A stretch of DNA of 26,588 nucleotides from positions 1-26,588 of the forward strand of contig DAOWOP010000010.1 in NCBI GenBank assembly GCA_030642005.1, in the 5' to 3' direction. The notes below the pieces were generated by a model. The model did no database searches, was not told the DNA's origin, and was given only the letters and a program-made list of their open reading frames with translations. Position numbers and translations under genes: made by a program. Each line of letters begins with the position of its first letter. Within the stretch, counting starts at the first letter, position 1. Shown here piece after piece: positions 13,152-21,796 of this stretch. The stretch is from Planctomycetales bacterium (GTDB taxonomy: Bacteria; Planctomycetota; Phycisphaerae; SM23-33).

Positions 13152-14837
13152 CTATTTTTTCTGCTGTTTCTGTATCTTCGCCCAGGTGTCGCGGAGGGAT
13201 GCCGTTCTGTTGAATACGAGTTTGTCTTCGGACGAATCGGGATCGGTGCAGAAGTAGCCTTGTCGTTCAAACTGGTATCGGCTGCCGGCCGGTGCGGCGG
13301 CGAGGGATGGTTCGACACGGCAGCCGGTCAGGATTTCCAGCGAGTCGGGGTTCAGATTGCTTTTCCAGTCGGCGGCGTCGGCGGAGGCTTCGTCCTTTAA
13401 TAGATGATCATACAACCTTACCTCGGCGGGCAGTGAATGCTCGGCTGATACCCAGTGCAGCGTGGCTTTGACTTTTCTGCCGTCGGGCGAGTCGCCGCCG
13501 CGGGTGGCTGGGTCGTAGGTGCAGTGCAACTCGACGATTTCGCCGGCATCGTCCTTGATTACGTCGGTGCACGTGATGAAATACGCGTACCGCAGGCGGA
13601 CCTCGCGCCCCGGCGCAAGGCGGAAGAATTTTCGCGGCGGCTCTTCCATGAAATCCTCCCGCTCGATGTATAACACCTTTGAAAACGGCACCTTGCGCGT
13701 ACCGGCGGAGGCGTCTTCAGGGTTGTTTATGGCTTCCAGTTCATCAGTCTGCCCGTCGGGATAATTGTCGATGACAACCCGCAGCGGGCGGAGGACGCCC
13801 ATCACGCGCGGGCTGCGCTTGTTCAGGTCTTTGCGCAGGCAGTGCTCCAGCAGTGCGGTGTCCACTGTGCTGACGACTTTGTTCATGCCGATGCGTTTGA
13901 GGAAATCGCGAATGGCTTCGGGCGTATATCCTCGCCGCCGCAAACCGCTGAGCGTCGGCAGACGCGGGTCGTCCCAGCCATTGACGTAGCCGCCCTCGAC
14001 CAGTTCCACCAGTTTGCGCTTGCTCATCACGGTGCGCGTAAGCTCCAGACGGGCGAACTCGATCTGCTGCGGGTGGTGCACGCCGAGTGCGTCAAGGAAC
14101 CAGTCGTACAGAGGCCTATGATTCTCGAACTCCAGCGAGCAAAGCGAATGAGTAACGCCCTCGATGGAGTCCTCCAGGCCGTGTGCCCAGTCGTAAGTCG
14201 GATAGACGCACCACTTGTTGCCCTGGCGGTGGTGAGCGGCGTGGAGAATCCGGTACATGACCGGGTCTCGCATGTTCATGTTCGGGTGGGTCATGTCGAT
14301 TTTAGCTCGGAGGACGCGCGAGCCGTCGGGGAATTCGCCCGCCCGCATCCGCTCGAACAGGTCGAGGTTCTCTTCGACCGGCCTGTCGCGGTGCAGGCTG
14401 TTCTTGCCGGGCGCGGTCAGCGTGCCGCGGTATTCGCGCATCTGGTCAGCAGAGAGGTCGCAGACATACGCCTTGCCCTTTTTGATTAATTGGACGGCGT
14501 AATCGTACATCTGCTCAAAATAGTCTGAGGCGTAATAAAGGTGTTCGCCCCAGTCGAATCCCAACCAGCGGACGTCTTCGATAATCGATTCGACGTACTC
14601 TGCCTCTTCTTTGGTCGGATTGGTGTCGTCGAACCGCAGGTTGCAAATGCCGCCGGCGTTTTCAGCGGCGATACCGAAGTTCAGGCAGATGGATTTCGCG
14701 TGGCCGATATGCAGATACCCGTTCGGTTCCGGCGGGAAGCGCGTTACGACGCGCCCGTCCCATTTACCGGTCTTCAAATCCTCGGCGACGATATCACGTA
14801 TAAAATCAGATTGCCGAGTGGAATCATTCATGTTCAT
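13152..14837 (-). CDS. glnS: Glutamine--tRNA ligase
   Basis: Attaches glutamine to tRNA-Gln in the cytoplasm. Class I signatures: FPPEPNGYLHIGH (HIGH about residues 43-46) and VMSKRKL (KMSKS equivalent, about 270-275), with the GlnRS-specific RFDDTNP and FEFENHRPLYDW-like regions (here SLEFENHRPLYDW) and the beta-barrel anticodon domains to the end. The product has 561 residues from ATG 14837; an in-frame TTG at 14858 would add seven. Length is normal for bacterial GlnRS. Its presence beside gltX indicates direct glutaminylation in this organism. Only 30 bases separate its start from the stop of the restriction gene upstream, so it may now be read from the restriction-modification operon. Confidence 0.96.
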   Translation of the reverse strand: MNMNDSTRQSDFIRDIVAEDLKTGKWDGRVVTRFPPEPNGYLHIGHAKSICLNFGIAAENAGGICNLRFDDTNPTKEEAEYVESIIEDVRWLGFDWGEHLYYASDYFEQMYDYAVQLIKKGKAYVCDLSADQMREYRGTLTAPGKNSLHRDRPVEENLDLFERMRAGEFPDGSRVLRAKIDMTHPNMNMRDPVMYRILHAAHHRQGNKWCVYPTYDWAHGLEDSIEGVTHSLCSLEFENHRPLYDWFLDALGVHHPQQIEFARLELTRTVMSKRKLVELVEGGYVNGWDDPRLPTLSGLRRRGYTPEAIRDFLKRIGMNKVVSTVDTALLEHCLRKDLNKRSPRVMGVLRPLRVVIDNYPDGQTDELEAINNPEDASAGTRKVPFSKVLYIEREDFMEEPPRKFFRLAPGREVRLRYAYFITCTDVIKDDAGEIVELHCTYDPATRGGDSPDGRKVKATLHWVSAEHSLPAEVRLYDHLLKDEASADAADWKSNLNPDSLEILTGCRVEPSLAAAPAGSRYQFERQGYFCTDPDSSEDKLVFNRTASLRDTWAKIQKQQKK

Positions 14838-14867
14838 GTTTGCGGTTGTCCGTGCCAAGTGATGGCC

Positions 14868-15974
14868 CTATTTTTCCTCATAATCGAATTCGACCTTACT
14901 CCAAAGAATAATCTCGGTGATCACAGGCTCAAGGTTTCCTTTGTCTGTTATTTCTTTGAACCTGTCGAGGAGGATGGGGATATTGATAATCTCTTCTACG
15001 CAGTCCATATACCGATGGACGATTTTGGTAACGCCGTATGCTTGTTGCGCTCGTTTCCTTATCTTCGCCGAAATGCTGTTTACAGAGTCTGTTGATTTAA
15101 CCACAAAAGTAATCGGATAGTGCTGGACTTTGTCAATATCGAGGAAATATTTTCTGACATCCATCGTTTCCGTAACTTGGAAAAAGCGACCAAGAGGACG
15201 CATGACAAAATCGATACCACCATCGTTTGCATTGGTCCGACCCGTTTTGTAGAGAGCGAGGAACTCTTTGTTGATGTCATCCTCCGTCCATCCCCAAAGG
15301 ATGGATTGGTCGGAATAATATTCCTTCAGGACGGCAAAACTGACGATTTCAAAAATGCGGGCATCGATATTTGGTTTGAAAAGGTCTGCAATAAACTTCT
15401 TGGCGATAGTAGCGTTTCCGGTTTGTAGTCGCCGGATTTTTCGACAGGCATTTATGAATCCTTTTAGGGCGTCCCTTTTTGAAGCGATGTAGGCATCGAT
15501 GATTTCGAGGACCGATTGGGCTATATTTACCTTCTTTCCGGCAACCTTAAATCGTAACAGGTTCTCATTGAACCAATACCGATTGGTTTCAGCATTTCTG
15601 AGGATGGGAATATATTCGCATGTTGGGAAATACTTGCGAAATTCTTGATTCATTCTGTGATTTAGCGCGTGATTCTGCAACTTGCTTCCGAAAGGCAACT
15701 CTCGCTGTCGTCTGAACAGGTCAGTGAATTTGGCTCCTTCATAACTTTGATAATCTCCGGATTCGCTGTATCCTCCCTTGGCATAATCTTCGACAAGAAC
15801 GTAAACAGCATAATGATTACCGAAAGACCCTCGCGATTTGGACCCCTTCGATGCCGATCTGGTCTTCACATTAAGGTATTGCAGGAGTTCGCTACTCTTA
15901 TAGATGTCTTTGGCCGATTTTCCGAACTCGCCTTGGAGAACTCGCATGATAACATGTGTGAATTCGTGCTCCAC
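14868..15974 (-). CDS. Type II restriction endonuclease (predicted, PD-(D/E)XK-like)
   Basis: A 368-residue product identified mainly by context: it begins three bases after the stop of a beta-class DNA methyltransferase gene on the same strand, in the usual M-R order. Internal support is a restriction-like core near the C-terminal third: a helix with E209 (RIFEIVSFAVLKEYY), then NDGGIDFVMR (D255) and FFQVTET (Q266, E269), fitting a variant PD-(D/E)XK site with Q or E in place of the usual E-x-K. It would cut unmethylated copies of the methyltransferase's site, predicted as ATGCAT. Start codon GTG 15974, preceded by GGGGA. The gene is AT-richer than the flanking housekeeping genes. Exact family not recognised. 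Confidence 0.72.
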   Translation of the reverse strand: MEHEFTHVIMRVLQGEFGKSAKDIYKSSELLQYLNVKTRSASKGSKSRGSFGNHYAVYVLVEDYAKGGYSESGDYQSYEGAKFTDLFRRQRELPFGSKLQNHALNHRMNQEFRKYFPTCEYIPILRNAETNRYWFNENLLRFKVAGKKVNIAQSVLEIIDAYIASKRDALKGFINACRKIRRLQTGNATIAKKFIADLFKPNIDARIFEIVSFAVLKEYYSDQSILWGWTEDDINKEFLALYKTGRTNANDGGIDFVMRPLGRFFQVTETMDVRKYFLDIDKVQHYPITFVVKSTDSVNSISAKIRKRAQQAYGVTKIVHRYMDCVEEIINIPILLDRFKEITDKGNLEPVITEIILWSKVEFDYEEK

Positions 15975-15977
15975 AGC

Positions 15978-16901
15978 CTATTCCCCGAACAACCGTTGTT
16001 GATCACGCAAAACTCTCGAAGCCCCGCCATTTTTCCGTTCGCAAGTTTTATTTAAGGGTTTCAAGGGCTTACCGTCCAAGTGGTCCCGGATGCCCAATCT
16101 GCGTAACCCTGTTTTGATGTACTCTTCTTCCTGTTCGATACCAATTGTCCTTCTACCAAGCCGCTTACCGACAGCAGATGTGGTGAACGTACCGGCAAAC
16201 GGGTCAAGTACCAGATCGCCGGAATTGCTACTGGCTTTGATGATTCGCTCTAGAAGAAATTCGGGTTTCTGGGATGGGGGATTTTCGTATTCAGGCATCC
16301 GATAACGTACCCGCGGGGAATACCAGACATTCCCAGGCACCTTCGTGCTATTGTAGCGAGCGGGTATTCTTTTTCTGTAATCGATCAGTTTTCGCCTTGC
16401 ACCAGTTTTCGCCTCAACACGAATATCGGCGGTGTTGAAAGAATACTTATTCGGGTCTTTCACACAAAAGATGATTGGTTCGTACATTGAGCCGTATCTG
16501 TTTTTCGCCTGAACGCCGGAACTATCGTAATGCCATACAATCCGAGCGAGAACGTGGATGTGCTCGCGCAGAAATAAATCGATATAGGGCATACATTGCG
16601 TGCTTGCCATCACGTAAAGACTTCCACAATCTCGCAGCTTCCTGATGCACTCGGCCAGCCACTCCTTGCACCATTCTGTGTAAGCAGTATCGGAAGGCCA
16701 CTTGTCAACGAAATTCGCAAATCGCTTTCCGATGTTATAAGGTGGGTCGGCAAAGATGAGATCTACGCTTTCGTCTGGTATTTTTGACTTGAGCACACAC
16801 AGCGCATCTCCATGGTAAACCACATGGTCACCAGCGCTGAATTTCCTTATCGGCGAGGTGCCTATCGATGCCGCAGGGGTTGTTGCGTCATGGTTGTTCA
16901 T
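15978..16901 (-). CDS. Adenine-specific DNA methyltransferase, YhdJ-like (predicted ATGCAT)
   Basis: A 307-residue beta-class (motif IV before motif I) DNA methyltransferase that uses S-adenosylmethionine. Catalytic motif DPPY at 52-55 (FADPPYNIGK), AdoMet motif DPFAGTFTTSAVG at 233-245, and the intervening WHYDSSGVQAKNRYGSMYEP, LIDYRKR and KVPGNVWYSPRVRY phrases closely resemble Escherichia coli YhdJ as I remember it, which methylates adenine in ATGCAT. The target is therefore predicted, not shown. It protects host DNA from the endonuclease encoded directly downstream. The ribosome-binding site AGGTAGGA is very close to ATG 16901. No clear promoter is seen in the 62-base gap upstream. Confidence 0.88.
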   Translation of the reverse strand: MNNHDATTPAASIGTSPIRKFSAGDHVVYHGDALCVLKSKIPDESVDLIFADPPYNIGKRFANFVDKWPSDTAYTEWCKEWLAECIRKLRDCGSLYVMASTQCMPYIDLFLREHIHVLARIVWHYDSSGVQAKNRYGSMYEPIIFCVKDPNKYSFNTADIRVEAKTGARRKLIDYRKRIPARYNSTKVPGNVWYSPRVRYRMPEYENPPSQKPEFLLERIIKASSNSGDLVLDPFAGTFTTSAVGKRLGRRTIGIEQEEEYIKTGLRRLGIRDHLDGKPLKPLNKTCERKNGGASRVLRDQQRLFGE

Positions 16902-16963
16902 TCCTACCTGCCTGGCCTTCCGCTATTTACTAAACAATACGAACAAGACGATTGACGAGCACA

Positions 16964-17404
16964 TCAGACGGCGTTGGCGATGCGGCGGAGATACCGCAGC
17001 GCATGATGGATAGCCCAGAAAGGCAACCCCGATATGGCCACACCGAGACCGGTAAAGATAATGAAGACCGCGCCAGGGCCGGCATATTCGTCGGAAAGTA
17101 AAAACACGACGCCGATGACTGCGCAAACCAATCCTGCGACGAAAAACACCGCGCCGAAGACCGCCATGGCCGACTCGGTAACCGTGGGGCGCTCCGCCTT
17201 CTTGGGTTTGGGACGGTTCGGCGCGTGAAGCGCCGGGGGGGCCGTGGGGATCGCCTTCTGCAGCAATGCAATAGGGTCCGGCTTCGCCGACTGATTCGGA
17301 ATGGGAACATCCAACCCGCACGCCGGGCAACGTTCGGATTCGCCGCAGAGGCCGTCGGGCACTTCAAAGGATTCGCCGCAACCCGGGCATTTTACTTCGA
17401 TCAT
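16964..17404 (-). CDS. Zinc-ribbon membrane protein
   Basis: A 146-residue protein. The N-terminus is a zinc ribbon (CPGCGESFEVPDGLCGESERCPACG: CxxC pairs at about residues 6-9 and 25-28). A proline- and lysine-rich linker follows, then two transmembrane helices (about 72-98 and 102-124: AMAVFGAVFFVAGLVCAVIGVVFLL and AVFIIFTGLGVAISGLPFWAI). Proteins of this plan are abundant in planctomycetes and have no known function. I use ATG 17404, which has AAAGGAG about ten bases upstream; the frame is open to 17482 but the extra N-terminus is not zinc-ribbon-like. It faces divergently to gltX across a 227-base gap and lies upstream of the restriction-modification genes. Confidence 0.72.
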   Translation of the reverse strand: MIEVKCPGCGESFEVPDGLCGESERCPACGLDVPIPNQSAKPDPIALLQKAIPTAPPALHAPNRPKPKKAERPTVTESAMAVFGAVFFVAGLVCAVIGVVFLLSDEYAGPGAVFIIFTGLGVAISGLPFWAIHHALRYLRRIANAV

Positions 17405-17631
17405 GGTCGTCAATCTCCTTTCCGCTAGTTCGCTCAACGCCGCCGCCCGGCCTATTTCGCTGAAAACCGGACCGGCCAGCAATGACCATTGGCCATCATT
17501 CTGTTTTTTGCTTCTGATTCAATCCCTAATTCCTTAAATCCTGAATGAATAAAGACGGGAGATATTGCAAAAAACCCGCTTTGGCACTAGGTTAGCAATA
17601 AACGCCGACGCAGAGGAGACTTTTTTCACAG

Positions 17632-19092
17632 ATGGACACAATCAAGACACGATTTGCGCCTTCGCCGACGGGTTGGCTTCACGTCGGCGGGGCGAGGACC
17701 GCCCTTTTCAATTACCTGCTGGCGAAACAGGCCGGCGGGGTTTTCCTGCTGCGCATCGAGGACACCGACCGCGCACGACACGATGAATCAGCCGTAGCGA
17801 AGATTATCGAAGACCTCCGCTGGCTTGGAATCGAATGGGACGAGGGCGTCGAAATCGGTGGCGACAACGGGCCTTATCGCCAATCCGAGCGATTAGACAT
17901 CTATCGGAAATACACCAATCAACTTCTCGAAGCCGGGCGGGCGTATTTCGCCTTCGAGACAGCCGAGGAACTCGACGCGATGCGTCAGGCCGCCCGCGCA
18001 GAGAAGCGGAACTTCCGTTATCCGCGTCCCGACCCGCTGCCGAGAAGGAACGACGCCGATAAGGCCCGCGCCGAAGGTCGCCCCGTCGTCGTGCGGTTCA
18101 AAATCCCAGGCCGCGACGTAACCATCCACGACGAGGTCTTCGGCGACGTAACGGTCGCCGCAGACGAGCAGGACGACTTCATTATCGCCAAAACCGACGA
18201 CTGGCCGACGTATCACCTCGCCAACGTCGTCGATGACGCGCTGATGGGCGTCAATTTCGTCTGCCGAGGTCAGGAGTTTCTCAGCCAGACCTGGCGGCAC
18301 GTCCTGCTGCGCGAGGCGTTCGGCTTCGACGAGCCGAAATATGCCCACCTGCCGCTGATTATGGACATGCAAGGGCGGAAACTCTCCAAACGCGACGGGG
18401 CCGTCGAGGTCCACGCATTCCGCAAAGCCGGCTATCTGCCGGAGGTGCTGGTCAACTTCATCGCGCTGCTCGGTTGGAACCCCGGCGACGACCGCGAAAG
18501 ACTCACAATGTCCGAGTTAATCGAATCCTTCAGCCCCGGCCGCATCGGCAAGGCCAACGCGAAATTCGACCGTCGGAAACTCCTCGCTTTCAACACCGAC
18601 GCCGTCGCCGATGCCGATGAAAATCACCTGCTTGCCGGGTTCAAGGACTACCTGTCGTTGAACGAAACGCCAATTCCCGGCGACGACGATTCGTTACTAT
18701 TGCACCTGCTTCGTATCAATAAGGGCTTCCGCACCTTCGCCGACATACTCACCAAGTGCGGCGTGCTGTTCGTAACCGACGACGCTTTCGAATATGACCC
18801 AAAGGCCGTCAAAAAGGTGCTCGCCAAGGGCGACGGCGACGGCTATGCGATGCTCGCCGACCTGCGAACCAAATTGTCCGCGTGCGACTGGACGGAAGAT
18901 GCGCTCCAATCGCTAATCGAAGACGTCTGCGCCGAAAAATCCATCGGAATGGGCAAAGTCGCCCAGCCGATACGGGTGGCAGTTACCGGCTCCACCGTCA
19001 GCCCGGCGATTTACGATACGCTGATGATCCTGGGCAAGGAAAAGACCATCGCGCGAATTGACAGATGCCTGGCGATGCGGGAAAAGGCCTGA
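17632..19092 (+). CDS. gltX: Glutamate--tRNA ligase
   Basis: Charges tRNA-Glu with glutamate in the cytoplasm; the product also feeds tetrapyrrole synthesis where HemA is present. 486 residues, normal for bacterial GluRS. Class I signatures: RFAPSPTGWLHVGGART (HIGH equivalent HVGG, 17-20), LRIEDTDRARH, and GRKLSKRDGAV (KLSKR, 250-254); the C-terminal half is the all-helical anticodon domain of GluRS. GAGGAG lies upstream of ATG 17632 with a long (about 13-base) spacing. A weak 5-bp hairpin (19098-19113) follows the stop. With glnS 2.8 kb away, the window encodes both enzymes of the Glu/Gln pair. Confidence 0.96.
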   Translation: MDTIKTRFAPSPTGWLHVGGARTALFNYLLAKQAGGVFLLRIEDTDRARHDESAVAKIIEDLRWLGIEWDEGVEIGGDNGPYRQSERLDIYRKYTNQLLEAGRAYFAFETAEELDAMRQAARAEKRNFRYPRPDPLPRRNDADKARAEGRPVVVRFKIPGRDVTIHDEVFGDVTVAADEQDDFIIAKTDDWPTYHLANVVDDALMGVNFVCRGQEFLSQTWRHVLLREAFGFDEPKYAHLPLIMDMQGRKLSKRDGAVEVHAFRKAGYLPEVLVNFIALLGWNPGDDRERLTMSELIESFSPGRIGKANAKFDRRKLLAFNTDAVADADENHLLAGFKDYLSLNETPIPGDDDSLLLHLLRINKGFRTFADILTKCGVLFVTDDAFEYDPKAVKKVLAKGDGDGYAMLADLRTKLSACDWTEDALQSLIEDVCAEKSIGMGKVAQPIRVAVTGSTVSPAIYDTLMILGKEKTIARIDRCLAMREKA

Positions 19093-19161
19093 TTTGTCGG
19101 GAGTTTATTCCCGTATTTGATTATGATGGATGTGGATTGCTAACGAAGAATCGCAGGAATT

Positions 19162-20295
19162 ATGCCTGAACTGCTGGACATTGTCGGACAGGACGCGGCG
19201 CTGGTTCAGTTGCAGCGAGCGTCGGCGGGCGAGCGTCGGCCTCATGCCTATATCTTCGCGGGCGCTGAAGGCACAGGCCGGCGCACGACCGCCGTTGAAC
19301 TCGCCAAACTCCTGCTGTGTGAAAAGCCGTCGGAGCGCCCGAATAACGGCCGGTTCGCCGCTATGGACGATGATTTTCCGCTCCGTCAGGCCTGCCGGCG
19401 GTGCGACTCCTGCCGGACCGTCGAGGCTGGGACAAACGGCGACTTCCAACTGGTCTATAAGGAACTCGCCCGCTACCACGACGAGCAGAAGGTCCGCGAG
19501 CGGGTCATGCAGAACCTCTCGATTGACGTCGTTCGGAAGTTTCTGATTGACCCTGCGTGGCGGGCTTCGGTCGGCGGGCGGGGCAAGGTCTTCGTAGTCC
19601 GCCAGACCGAAACCATGAGCGCACCGGCCCAGAACGCCCTGCTCAAAACGCTGGAAGAGCCGCCGACCGGCGTAACGATAATCCTTCTCTGCACGAGTCC
19701 CGCCGAGTTGCTTCCGACGACCCGAAGCCGATGCCAGTTGGTTCGTTTCGGCCCGCTGCCGATGGATTTCGTCGCCGACGTTCTAATGAAAGACGGCATT
19801 TCGCCGACAGAGGCGAATTTCTGGGCAGCTATGACAGGCGGATCGATCGGGCTGGCCGGCCGACGGGCAGGCGAAAAACTGTACGAATTCAAGAAATCGC
19901 TCGTCGGGCAACTTGCCGATGCCGATTCACCCGGCAAACTGGCTGAAATGCTGGTCAAGGCTACCGAAAAACTCGCCCGGAAATTCCGCACACGGGACAA
20001 GGACCTCGCCACGTCGCTGTCCAATCGCCAGGCTGGACAGGTCTTTCTGGGGCTGATCTCCAGCCTTTATCACGACTCGCTGGTCTCGGCGAGCGGCGCT
20101 GCCGGCCCGCTCGTTCACGCCGACCAGCCCGACGCCGTAGAGCGAATCGCCGAACGCTTCGGGCCGACGGAACTGGCGGAAATCCTCGCGCAACTCGCCC
20201 GCTGCGAACAACTCCTCTGGCGAAACGTCAACGCCAAACTACTGTGGGACAACGTCGCGGTAACCTGCACCTCGGCTGCGGCACTGGAATTATGA
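19162..20295 (+). CDS. holB: DNA polymerase III delta' subunit-like clamp-loader ATPase
   Basis: A 377-residue member of the DnaX/HolB AAA+ clamp-loader family, which helps load the sliding clamp onto DNA. A phosphate-loop region GAEGTGRRT (34-42) is degenerate: arginine stands where the Walker A lysine is expected, as in many delta' subunits that do not hydrolyse ATP. A zinc site follows (C54, C79, C82, C85), then VRQTETMSAPAQNALLKTLEEPP (sensor region) and TTRSRCQLVRF with the SRC arginine finger (190-192). The C-terminal collar domain is diverged. AGGA precedes ATG 19162. It lies 69 bases after gltX on the same strand, possibly co-transcribed. Confidence 0.9.
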   Translation: MPELLDIVGQDAALVQLQRASAGERRPHAYIFAGAEGTGRRTTAVELAKLLLCEKPSERPNNGRFAAMDDDFPLRQACRRCDSCRTVEAGTNGDFQLVYKELARYHDEQKVRERVMQNLSIDVVRKFLIDPAWRASVGGRGKVFVVRQTETMSAPAQNALLKTLEEPPTGVTIILLCTSPAELLPTTRSRCQLVRFGPLPMDFVADVLMKDGISPTEANFWAAMTGGSIGLAGRRAGEKLYEFKKSLVGQLADADSPGKLAEMLVKATEKLARKFRTRDKDLATSLSNRQAGQVFLGLISSLYHDSLVSASGAAGPLVHADQPDAVERIAERFGPTELAEILAQLARCEQLLWRNVNAKLLWDNVAVTCTSAAALEL

Positions 20296-20364
20296 GCAGA
20301 TAAATTTAGTTACTATCAATCCAGGATGTTGCTGTGTCCGAGACCCCTCAATCGAAAAAAACTT

Positions 20365-20393
20365 TTGACTGAACTCAAAGGATTCGATAGAAG
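20365..20393 (+). promoter_or_regulatory. Promoter of the small ORF/dGTPase pair
   Basis: TTGACT (20365-20370), 17-bp spacer, TAGAAG (20388-20393). Transcription would begin near 20400, which excludes the ATG at 20394 and supports ATG 20436 as the start of the first gene. Confidence 0.5.
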
Positions 20394-20435
20394 ATGCGGA
20401 AACAGTCTATTCTTGACCACATGAAAGGAAAAGCA

Positions 20436-20618
20436 ATGCACGACAATGAGACAATAAATTCAGGGGATCGCTTTTTTCTCTCAAATGATGACCCTCTCGG
20501 TATTAAGAAAATAACGTTGGGCGGAGATCCCCCATCCCTCCAGGTGGAAGCCCGTATTGCCACCAGGCAGTGGGCTAACCGGAGCGGTTCCACCGACCAG
20601 AGAAAAGTCGGTGAGTAA
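20436..20618 (+). CDS. Small 60-residue protein coupled to the dGTPase-like gene
   Basis: A predicted soluble 60-residue protein that I do not recognise; it contains SGDRFFLSNDDPLGIKKI and a basic, polar C-terminus (RIATRQWANRSGSTDQRKVGE), with no membrane segment. I choose ATG 20436 because AAAGGA lies just upstream and the promoter at 20365-20393 places the transcript start between earlier ATGs and this one (an in-frame ATG at 20421 is the alternative). Its stop TAA (20616-20618) lies within the first codons of the next gene, whose GTG is at 20611, so translation of the two is probably coupled. That, and not homology, is the main support. A regulator, inhibitor or sensor for the dGTPase is the natural guess. 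Confidence 0.55.
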   Translation: MHDNETINSGDRFFLSNDDPLGIKKITLGGDPPSLQVEARIATRQWANRSGSTDQRKVGE

Positions 20619-21741
20619 CCTAAAAAAAAGATTTGAAGCCATCGATGACCTGGGGCACGGAAGAGGTCCGTTCGAGCGGGATTACACGGCTATTTTATAC
20701 TCCCACGCCTTTCGGCGTATGAGACATAAAACCCAGGTGTTCTTTTATCCTCAAAACGACCACGTTTGTACCCGACTCGACCATTTATTGTACGTAGCCG
20801 CCATTTCTGAAATCGTATGTAAGGCTCTTAGGACAGAAAAAAGTATTGATTGCGATCCGATGTTGGCAAGGACAATTGGAATTGGCCATGACCTTGGGCA
20901 CGCACCATTTGGCCATGCAGGCGAAGAAGTCCTTGATCAAATTGCGAAAGACATAGGCGGCTTCAAGCACGAAAAACACGGCTTGAGAATAGTTGACAAG
21001 ATAGAAAAGCCTAGGATGGATAGGCCTGTCGTCGGCCTAAACCTGACGTTGGCTGTACGCGATGGTATCGTAAATCACAATGGCGAGAGTCGTTCTACGA
21101 GCGTTTGCCTTGGTAACTCTCCGTGCTTAGACGGGGACTCGCTCCCTTGCACGCTTGAGGGATGTATTGTCAGGTTAGTCGATAAAATAGCATATCTGGG
21201 AAGGGACCTGGAAGACGCCTTGATCGCCGTGGAGGCTAAAATGCTTAAATCATTTTCAGTTCCCGCAGAAATCAACGCGATCATCGGCACCAGGAATGGC
21301 GAGATTGTGAACTATTTCGTGGGAGACATAATCGAAAGTTCCACCGAACAACGAATCGCCTTATCGGAAGCCGGCGGCAAACTCATGGGCAGGTTGATGA
21401 CGTTCAATTACGAACATATATATAGATCTAAAAAGGTCGAATCGTATAAAAAAAGGGTCAGTGACGTCTTGAGAACGTTGTTTGCTCGGTTCTTAAACGT
21501 GCTTCGGCAATACGAGGACCATATCGACTCGTACAAGAGTGACGACCTTCGCGTAGTGCGCATCTTGGGAAAATTTATCGAAGACCGGGGGAGGTTGTAC
21601 TTCGACGAGGAAACAAGCATATTTTCGGGCGACAAGAAAAAACTTTACAAGAGGATTGTTACAGATTTCATGTCCACACTTACCGACAGTTTTGTCTTTC
21701 AGGCCTGTAGTGAGTATTTTCTTCCAAGGCACATAATATAA
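20611..21741 (+). CDS. dGTPase-like deoxynucleotide triphosphohydrolase (HD domain)
   Basis: A 376-residue HD-domain phosphohydrolase of the dGTPase/dNTPase family, which splits dNTPs into deoxynucleosides and triphosphate. Markers: the N-terminal nucleotide-binding RRMRHKTQVF (35-44), metal ligands H58 (TRLDHLLYVA), H93-D94 (GIGHDLGHAPFGHAGE) and D191 (VRLVDKIAYLGRDLEDA). The start is taken as GTG 20611, overlapping the stop of the preceding small ORF; the frame is open back to 20557. The gene is clearly AT-richer than holB and the ABC gene on either side, which suggests acquisition. Housekeeping dNTPases exist, but dGTPases also act in phage defence by emptying the dGTP pool; the coupled small gene favours the latter. 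Confidence 0.87.
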   Translation: MSNLKKRFEAIDDLGHGRGPFERDYTAILYSHAFRRMRHKTQVFFYPQNDHVCTRLDHLLYVAAISEIVCKALRTEKSIDCDPMLARTIGIGHDLGHAPFGHAGEEVLDQIAKDIGGFKHEKHGLRIVDKIEKPRMDRPVVGLNLTLAVRDGIVNHNGESRSTSVCLGNSPCLDGDSLPCTLEGCIVRLVDKIAYLGRDLEDALIAVEAKMLKSFSVPAEINAIIGTRNGEIVNYFVGDIIESSTEQRIALSEAGGKLMGRLMTFNYEHIYRSKKVESYKKRVSDVLRTLFARFLNVLRQYEDHIDSYKSDDLRVVRILGKFIEDRGRLYFDEETSIFSGDKKKLYKRIVTDFMSTLTDSFVFQACSEYFLPRHII

Positions 21742-21796
21742 ATTGTTGGCAATATGCCCAGGGGTAAAACCGGACCGTCAGATATAAGGTTCACTG

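Noticed and set aside
13842..14489. A 215-codon plus-strand frame
   Set aside because: Antisense to the conserved core of glnS.
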